Shown here in pieces: positions 5,949 to 10,215 of a DNA stretch of 10,215 nucleotides. Position numbers and translations under genes: made by a program. This DNA comes from Bacilli bacterium (GTDB taxonomy: Bacteria; Bacillota_I; Bacilli_A; RF39; UBA660). Location: NCBI GenBank assembly GCA_028698535.1, contig JAQVDA010000020.1:1-10215 (forward strand), written 5' to 3'. A model generated the notes under the pieces. It ran no database searches. It saw nothing but the letters and a program-made list of their open reading frames with translations, and was not told where the DNA came from. How positions within the stretch are numbered: the first letter of the stretch is position 1; every line of letters starts with the position of its first letter.

Positions 5949-7310
5949 ATGATTAGAACATTCGATTATGAAAAAGTTCCTATTGTGGAAGTTGTTAACG
6001 AAATATTAATTGATGCGGTTAAAAGAGGCGCAAGTGATGTTCATTTTGACCCTCATGATGAGCACCTAAGAGTACGTATTAGGATAGATGGGGAATTAAT
6101 GGACTATTCTTTTGTTCCTAACACTTTAAAAAGAAATTTAATTACCAGGGTTAAAATTATTGCGGGCATGAATATTACTGAAAGTAGATTGCCCCAAGAT
6201 GGTTCTATAAAAACGAATTTAAAAGATACTAACTTAGACCTGCGGGTTTCTAGTTTACCAACTAATTTAGGTGAAAAAATAGTGATTCGGATTCTTGATT
6301 ATACGATGAGTTTAAAAGGGCTTGAATATTTAGGTTTTAGTGAAAAAAACTATCGTAAAATATCAGAGATTATTAAAGTTCCTAATGGTATTATTTTGGT
6401 TACTGGGGCCACTGGTACCGGTAAGTCAACCACCGTTTATGCGATTTTACAGAAGTTAAATTCGCGGGATCGTAACCTAATCGCCGTTGAAGATCCAATT
6501 GAAATGGAACTTGATGGGATTAATCAAGTCAAAGTTAATAGTGATATTGGTTTAACCTTTGCGAATTGTTTAAGATCAATTTTAAGGCAAGACCCCGATA
6601 TTATTATGATTGGGGAAATTCGGGACGTTGAAACAGCTAAAATAGCCGTGCGAGCATCAATTACCGGTCACTTAGTACTATCAACCTTACATACTAATAA
6701 CTCACTTAATACCATTGAGCGGTTACTGGATATGAATGTTGAGAGATACTTATTAGCGAGTGCTTTAACTGGGATTGTTTCTCAAAAACTGGCCCGAAAA
6801 TTATGTTCTAAATGTCAAAAGTTAAGAGCCGTTAATGAATATGAGAAAGCAATCTTTAAAACGGTACTAGGGATTGATATTAATGAAATACCAACAGCCG
6901 GTAGTTGTGGGGCTTGTTCTAACGGTTATAAAGGGAGAGTAGCGATTCATGAAGTACTAGAAATAAACCAAAATATTAGAGATGCGATTGCCGATGGAGT
7001 TCGCAAAGATATTTTAAGGGAATTGGTTTATAAATCAGATGTTACTACCCTACTACAAGATGGTTTAGAAAAAGTAATCGCTGGGGAAACAACCTTAGAG
7101 GAAATACTAAAAATTATCGAATTTGAAGATGAAGGAGCGGTTGATATAAAGGATAAAGATAATGCGCTTCGAAATGCGATTATAGATAGCGTTAAATCTG
7201 GTAACCAACCAGATAAAAAAACAAGTGACAAAACAAATAATTATGATGATTCGGTAAATTATAAAGAAACCTTCGAAGAAAAAACGGAGATACCGGAATT
7301 ATTACTATAA
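5949..7310 (+). CDS. pilB: Type IV pilus / type II secretion assembly ATPase (PilB/GspE/ComGA family)
   Basis: A 453-residue cytoplasmic hexameric ATPase expected to drive pilin insertion into the growing fibre. Visible motifs: Walker A GATGTGKST (153-161), Asp box VEDPIE (180-185), Walker B with DPDIIMIGEIRD (215-226), His box STLHTN (245-250) and a four-cysteine zinc site (CSKC 286-289, CGAC 320-323). The N-terminal half of the ATPase fold (SDVHFDP near 29-35) begins almost at once. The long N1/MshEN domain of Gram-negative PilB is therefore absent, as in ComGA-like short forms. A charged, low-complexity tail (about 392-453) extends past the usual end. The ATG has AAAGGGG (5935-5941) seven bases upstream. 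It stands alone on the plus strand, divergent from A2-B2 and convergent with pilD. The His box and Cys site favour assembly ATPase over a PilT retraction ATPase. Confidence 0.93.
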   Translation: MIRTFDYEKVPIVEVVNEILIDAVKRGASDVHFDPHDEHLRVRIRIDGELMDYSFVPNTLKRNLITRVKIIAGMNITESRLPQDGSIKTNLKDTNLDLRVSSLPTNLGEKIVIRILDYTMSLKGLEYLGFSEKNYRKISEIIKVPNGIILVTGATGTGKSTTVYAILQKLNSRDRNLIAVEDPIEMELDGINQVKVNSDIGLTFANCLRSILRQDPDIIMIGEIRDVETAKIAVRASITGHLVLSTLHTNNSLNTIERLLDMNVERYLLASALTGIVSQKLARKLCSKCQKLRAVNEYEKAIFKTVLGIDINEIPTAGSCGACSNGYKGRVAIHEVLEINQNIRDAIADGVRKDILRELVYKSDVTTLLQDGLEKVIAGETTLEEILKIIEFEDEGAVDIKDKDNALRNAIIDSVKSGNQPDKKTSDKTNNYDDSVNYKETFEEKTEIPELLL

Positions 7311-7311
7311 A

Positions 7312-7336
7312 AAAGAGGATTAATAAAATCCTCTTT
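7312..7336. terminator. Shared hairpin terminator for convergent pilB and pilC-pilD
   Basis: A perfect 10-bp stem (AAAGAGGATT / AATCCTCTTT) with loop AATAA lies two bases after the pilB stop and overlaps the pilD stop codon (7335-7337). On the minus strand the stem runs into six Ts, a good intrinsic terminator for pilC-pilD. On the plus strand the T tract is short and interrupted, so termination of pilB may be weaker. Confidence 0.8.
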
Positions 7337-8102
7337 AGTATTTAATTAATAACCGGTAAAAGTCTAGGGCTTTGATTTGTAATAAATATAATAAAATGGC
7401 CGTAGAGCTAAGAAAAGGACCAAAGGTAATGATATTGGTCTTTTTATAATATAATATTAAAAGGGAAATAGGTAGAGCGATAAAAGCACTTATAATAGTA
7501 ACAAAAATAGCTAATTCAACACCTAAGACTAGACCAATTAAAAACATTAGTTTAACATCGCCACCACCAAGAGATTCTTTTTTAAAAAGATAGTCACCTA
7601 ATGACTTAAGTAAAAACATAAAAACAAAAGAGGCACCACCATTAAGTATCGCGATTAAGGCCTGGGATAAGCCCTTAAAAATAGTAATTTCAACAATAAT
7701 AAGGAAAGCTGATAAAAGAATAATTTCATCAGGAATAATCAGGTATTTTAAATCACTAATGATAATAATAATTAAACCAGAAATAAAGGTTAAAGCGATT
7801 ATTAGTTCATAACCTAAACCAAACACCATAAAGCTAAACATAAATAATAAGCCAGTTAATAACTCAAAGGCGGGATACAAAAAAGAAATTTTCATCTTAC
7901 ACTTTGTACACTTACCAAGTTGAAAAAGAAAAGAAAAAAGAGGAATTAATTCCCAAAAACCTAGTCTCTTTTGACAAGATGGGCAATGCGAAGGTGGTAA
8001 AATAATAGACTGATGCATTGGTAATCTAAGGCCAACAACATTAAAAAATGAGCCACAAATTAAACCAAAGAGAAAGAAAATAAAGCTGTAGTAAATAGTC
8101 AT
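7335..8102 (-). CDS. pilD: Type 4 prepilin peptidase (PilD/ComC/GspO family, peptidase A24)
   Basis: A 255-residue integral membrane aspartic protease that cuts prepilin leaders at the G|F site and usually also methylates the new N-terminus. The N-terminal helix FGLICGSFFNVVGLRLP is followed by the cytoplasmic zinc-binding part with CPSC (40-43) and CTKC (65-68). Then come several membrane helices. The catalytic aspartates are Asp117 (SDLKYLIIPDE) and Asp182 (GGGDVKL), with the spacing typical of the family. Full length. The ATG has AAGGAG six bases upstream; the gene begins 14 bp after the pilC stop, so they form one operon. The obvious substrates in the window are A1, A2, B1 and B2, all with the right leader. 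Confidence 0.95.
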   Translation of the reverse strand: MTIYYSFIFFLFGLICGSFFNVVGLRLPMHQSIILPPSHCPSCQKRLGFWELIPLFSFLFQLGKCTKCKMKISFLYPAFELLTGLLFMFSFMVFGLGYELIIALTFISGLIIIIISDLKYLIIPDEIILLSAFLIIVEITIFKGLSQALIAILNGGASFVFMFLLKSLGDYLFKKESLGGGDVKLMFLIGLVLGVELAIFVTIISAFIALPISLLILYYKKTNIITFGPFLSSTAILLYLLQIKALDFYRLLIKY

Positions 8103-8116
8103 AGATAACTCCTTTT

Positions 8117-10009
8117 TTAAAATTGCTCATACATAGAAAACATTGGAACCACAATTGATAATAAAATAATACCAACAATAATTGATAATATAACAATCAT
8201 CACCGGTTCAATAAAATTTTTCACTTGGGTAATCGCAAGACGATGTTGTTCTTGGTAGTAATCACCTACCCGATTCATCATTGACCCTAGTTCCCCGGTT
8301 CTCTCCCCGGTAACTAACATTTCATAAGCGACTGATGGAAAAGCCCAATTATCCTTAAAAGCCGCCGATAAAACGTCACCGCGCGCTACATTCGTAATAG
8401 AATCTTCAATAATAAATTTATAAATTTCATTATCGGTAATTTTACTTAAAATTTCCATACTGGCAGTAATATAGACATTATGAGTTAATAAGGAACCGAA
8501 AGTTTTAGTAAATATAGTCACCTCATTATAAATAATAATCTTACCGATAACCGGTAAATTCATCAATACCCATTGTACTAGATATCTGAAAAAACGAACA
8601 GTTCTATATAGTAATCTTAATAAAATAATCACAAAAATAAGCCCCCCAATTAAATAGAAAATATTTTTACGGAGAAAATCACTAGTATTGATAACTATTA
8701 AAGTAATTGCCGGAATATCAGCTTCCATATTCCTAAACATGTCAACAAACTGCGGCACAATGTAAATCATAACAAAAACAATAACCCCTGTCGCCATAAC
8801 TAAAACCCCTGCTGGGTATAACATCGCTGATACCATCTGACTTCTCGTTTTTTGAGCCGAATCATAATATTCAGCCATATCATCCAATACCTCGGATAAC
8901 TTACCGGTCATTTCCGCCGTTTTAATCATATTAATAAGTAAGCGCGGAAAAGCCGCGCTTTGTTTTTCTAGCGCTTCACTAAAACTATCCCCCATCACTA
9001 ACTCATAAACAACCGCTTGTAAGACTTTAGTAAGACGACGATTTTTAGTTTGGCGAGATAGAATTTTAACCGCATCAACTAAAGGGATACCCGCTTTTAA
9101 ATAAGTAGATAGCTGAGTTAATAAAAAAGTCAAATCTTTTAGTTTAATGCGATAATTTTTAACCGCTCCAGAATGAAATAATTGAATCCACCTTGAAGTT
9201 TTAATCTCATAAACTTCGGCACCTTCGGTTAATAAATAAGAATGAACATCCATTTTAGAGAAAGCATCAAAATAACCACTAATAATCCGCCCCTCGGTAT
9301 TTTTAATTAGATACTTATAAGTTACTTTAGCTTCTGATCGTTCTTCATCTTGTTCTAAAAAGTCAACTAACAGAACCTTTCGGTGAATATCTCGGCGGTT
9401 ACGAATTTGTTTAACAATGGTGAGATTACTATATCTTCTAATAAAATATTTCTTAACATCCCGCCACCATATTTTAGTGTTTTCTCTTTTAATCATAACA
9501 TATTGTTTAAGACCCGCTACTAATTTTCGGGGATAAGCTAAAATTGGTAAGATAAGTCTTTTTTTGATAAAAATAGTTATTTTCACGATAGTGTTTTTAA
9601 TACCGTTAAGAAAACGTCTAAATCCATTAAATATTTGTTGCCCTATAAAAACCAAACCACGAACAAAATTCATCACAATTATAATAATAAATTGGTAGAT
9701 TTTTTTAATAAGATGGGAAATCCCCACAATAATATATTTAAAAAAGAGTAAAATTAAATAAATTAATTTATAAAATCCTTGATAAATAATGATTAATAAA
9801 GTTTTTAAACCAACACCAAAATAAAGAAAGATTAATGATATTGACTTAAAAAGAAAACTAACTAATAGTTTTGTTTGCTTGATAATTAACTTTACTAAAT
9901 AAAATAAACCCCGACCAAAAAATTTAATAATAAGAACTGGGATGGTTATTAAATATGAAACAAAATAATAGACATAAATAAAAGGACGTAGTAAAACCGC
10001 GAAGTTCAT
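8117..10009 (-). CDS. pilC: Type IV pilus inner-membrane platform protein PilC/GspF with long hydrophobic N-terminal extension
   Basis: A 630-residue polytopic membrane protein that couples the assembly ATPase to pilin polymerisation. The family part begins near residue 228 (YKYLIKNTEGRIISGYF). It has two T2SSF repeats: the first about 290-400 with LTQLSTYLKAGIPL and EMTGKLSEVL, the second about 495-615 with FGSLLTHNVYI and GERTGELGSM. Membrane helices lie near 397-420, 450-467 and 600-622. The unusual part is residues 1-210, a chain of hydrophobic segments broken by Lys/Arg every 10-20 residues, absent from ordinary ~400-residue PilC/GspF. I prefer ATG 10009, with AGGAGG 12 bases upstream; a GTG at 10018 is in frame but only 3 bases from the AGGAGG. 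It is first in the operon with pilD. The C-terminal identity is certain; the function of the extension is unknown. Confidence 0.93.
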   Translation of the reverse strand: MNFAVLLRPFIYVYYFVSYLITIPVLIIKFFGRGLFYLVKLIIKQTKLLVSFLFKSISLIFLYFGVGLKTLLIIIYQGFYKLIYLILLFFKYIIVGISHLIKKIYQFIIIIVMNFVRGLVFIGQQIFNGFRRFLNGIKNTIVKITIFIKKRLILPILAYPRKLVAGLKQYVMIKRENTKIWWRDVKKYFIRRYSNLTIVKQIRNRRDIHRKVLLVDFLEQDEERSEAKVTYKYLIKNTEGRIISGYFDAFSKMDVHSYLLTEGAEVYEIKTSRWIQLFHSGAVKNYRIKLKDLTFLLTQLSTYLKAGIPLVDAVKILSRQTKNRRLTKVLQAVVYELVMGDSFSEALEKQSAAFPRLLINMIKTAEMTGKLSEVLDDMAEYYDSAQKTRSQMVSAMLYPAGVLVMATGVIVFVMIYIVPQFVDMFRNMEADIPAITLIVINTSDFLRKNIFYLIGGLIFVIILLRLLYRTVRFFRYLVQWVLMNLPVIGKIIIYNEVTIFTKTFGSLLTHNVYITASMEILSKITDNEIYKFIIEDSITNVARGDVLSAAFKDNWAFPSVAYEMLVTGERTGELGSMMNRVGDYYQEQHRLAITQVKNFIEPVMIVILSIIVGIILLSIVVPMFSMYEQF

Positions 10010-10042
10010 ATCTAACACCCACCTCCTATTATACTATAAAAA

Positions 10043-10051
10043 ATTATATCA
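10043..10051 (-). promoter_or_regulatory. Extended -10 promoter of the pilC-pilD operon
   Basis: On the minus strand the sequence reads TGATATAAT, a perfect extended -10 element, 34 bases before the chosen ATG. The -35 position holds only an AT-rich TTTTAA, as is common for extended -10 promoters. A second TATAAT lies between it and the ribosome binding site. Confidence 0.6.
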
Positions 10052-10081
10052 TATATATACACTTTTTAAAACTTTTTTCCG

Positions 10082-10125
10082 ATAATTATGTAATTATTTT
10101 GTGATAATGTCATAGTGTAATTATC
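10082..10125. promoter_or_regulatory. Dyads in the divergent control region (candidate operators)
   Basis: Two inverted repeats are visible: ATAATTA-TG-TAATTAT (10082-10097), and GATAAT-11 bases-ATTATC (10103-10125) with a further inner CA...TG match. They sit between the pilC promoter and the promoter of the right-hand gene, where a regulator could control both. No binding protein is identified. Confidence 0.4.
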
Positions 10126-10141
10126 TTTTGATTATGTCATA
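10089..10141. repeat. Two tandem 26-bp direct repeats, 27-bp period
   Basis: Copies at 10089-10114 and 10116-10141 match at 23 of 26 positions. Each begins TGTAATTAT and ends TATGTCATA or AATGTCATA. The second copy contains the -35 box (10128-10133) of the rightward promoter. A period of 27 bases puts the copies about two and a half DNA turns apart. Confidence 0.75.
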
Positions 10142-10156
10142 ACCAAAGGATATAAT
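10128..10156 (+). promoter_or_regulatory. Promoter of the right-hand plus-strand gene
   Basis: TTGATT (10128-10133), a 17-base spacer and a perfect TATAAT (10151-10156). The predicted start is near 10163, about 18 bases before the ATG at 10181. Confidence 0.7.
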
Positions 10157-10178
10157 ATTACCTCAAAAGGAGGTAATA
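10156..10178. promoter_or_regulatory. 9-bp perfect dyad over the transcription start and Shine-Dalgarno
   Basis: TATTACCTC (10156-10164) and GAGGTAATA (10170-10178) are exact inverted copies around a 5-base loop, AAAAG. The right arm includes most of the AGGAGG ribosome binding site. If transcription starts at the promoter just upstream, most of the left arm is not transcribed. In that case the dyad is more likely a DNA operator than an RNA hairpin. Confidence 0.5.
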
Positions 10179-10180
10179 AA

Positions 10181-10215
10181 ATGAAAGGATTTGAATTTAC
10201 TATGACTGAATTAAA
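10181..10215 (+). CDS. Start of an unknown gene (partial, runs off right edge)
   Basis: ATG at 10181 follows AGGAGG (10168-10173) with a 7-base spacer and a near-consensus promoter, so a real gene start is likely. Only 11 full codons are visible (MKGFEFTMTEL). That is too little to recognise a family. It is divergent from pilC-pilD across a regulatory region with repeats and dyads. Confidence 0.65.
   Translation, partial: MKGFEFTMTEL

Noticed and set aside
7028..7231. 67-codon open frame on the minus strand inside pilB
   Set aside because: It lies wholly within the conserved end and tail of pilB on the other strand, has Ser-rich low-complexity sequence, and no ribosome binding site or recognisable motif was seen. 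It is a shadow frame.
10082..10141. CRISPR-like array from the 27-bp periodic repeats
   Set aside because: There are only two copies, separated by one base with no spacers, and they are AT-rich and overlap a promoter. They fit operator repeats, not CRISPR.

Overview
The window is AT-rich DNA encoding a type IV pilus / type II secretion-like assembly machine plus four prepilin-like proteins, at least three of which carry carbohydrate-binding-type modules. The low GC content, strong AGGAGG-type ribosome binding sites, TTGAnn/TATAAT promoters and short intergenic gaps suggest a low-GC Gram-positive (Bacillota) or a Mycoplasmatota lineage. All Trp codons in the open frames are TGG and no frame uses TGA as sense. 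This argues against Mycoplasma/Spiroplasma code 4, but would fit Acholeplasma/Izemoplasma-like, RF39-like or other Bacilli-class groups. I cannot name the species.

Layout, left to right. (1) From 1 to 5857, minus strand, lie two tandem copies of a two-gene prepilin module, here called A and B. In transcription order they are A2 (5857-3953), B2 (3923-3414), a 370-bp gap, A1 (3043-662) and B1 (632 to beyond the left edge). In both copies A and B are separated by exactly 29 bp. A proteins have a class III (prepilin peptidase) leader, a conserved pilin-like stalk and two LamG/concanavalin-A-like lectin domains. A1 also has a CBM4/9-like domain inserted inside its second LamG. B1 is a small prepilin running into a LamG domain, whereas B2 stops exactly where that domain would begin. 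(2) Between 5858 and 5948 is a compact divergent promoter region whose two -10 boxes overlap. (3) 5949-7310, plus strand, encodes the assembly ATPase (PilB/GspE type). (4) 7312-7336 is a hairpin terminator shared by convergent genes. (5) 7335-10009, minus strand, is a pilC-pilD operon: the inner-membrane platform protein, with an unusual ~210-residue hydrophobic and basic N-terminal extension, and the prepilin peptidase. (6) 10019-10180 is a second divergent regulatory region with tandem 27-bp repeats, dyads and promoters on both strands. It leads right into the start of an unknown plus-strand gene.

Inferred function: PilD would remove the leaders of the A and B prepilins, and the ATPase and PilC would assemble them into a short pseudopilus or pilus that displays lectin modules outside the cell. 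The A scaffolds are strongly conserved between copies while the lectin cassettes differ. This suggests an adhesin or glycan-capture system in which binding specificity varies on a fixed pilus scaffold. No ComGC-like major pilin, retraction ATPase (PilT) or alignment proteins (PilM/N/O) are visible here.
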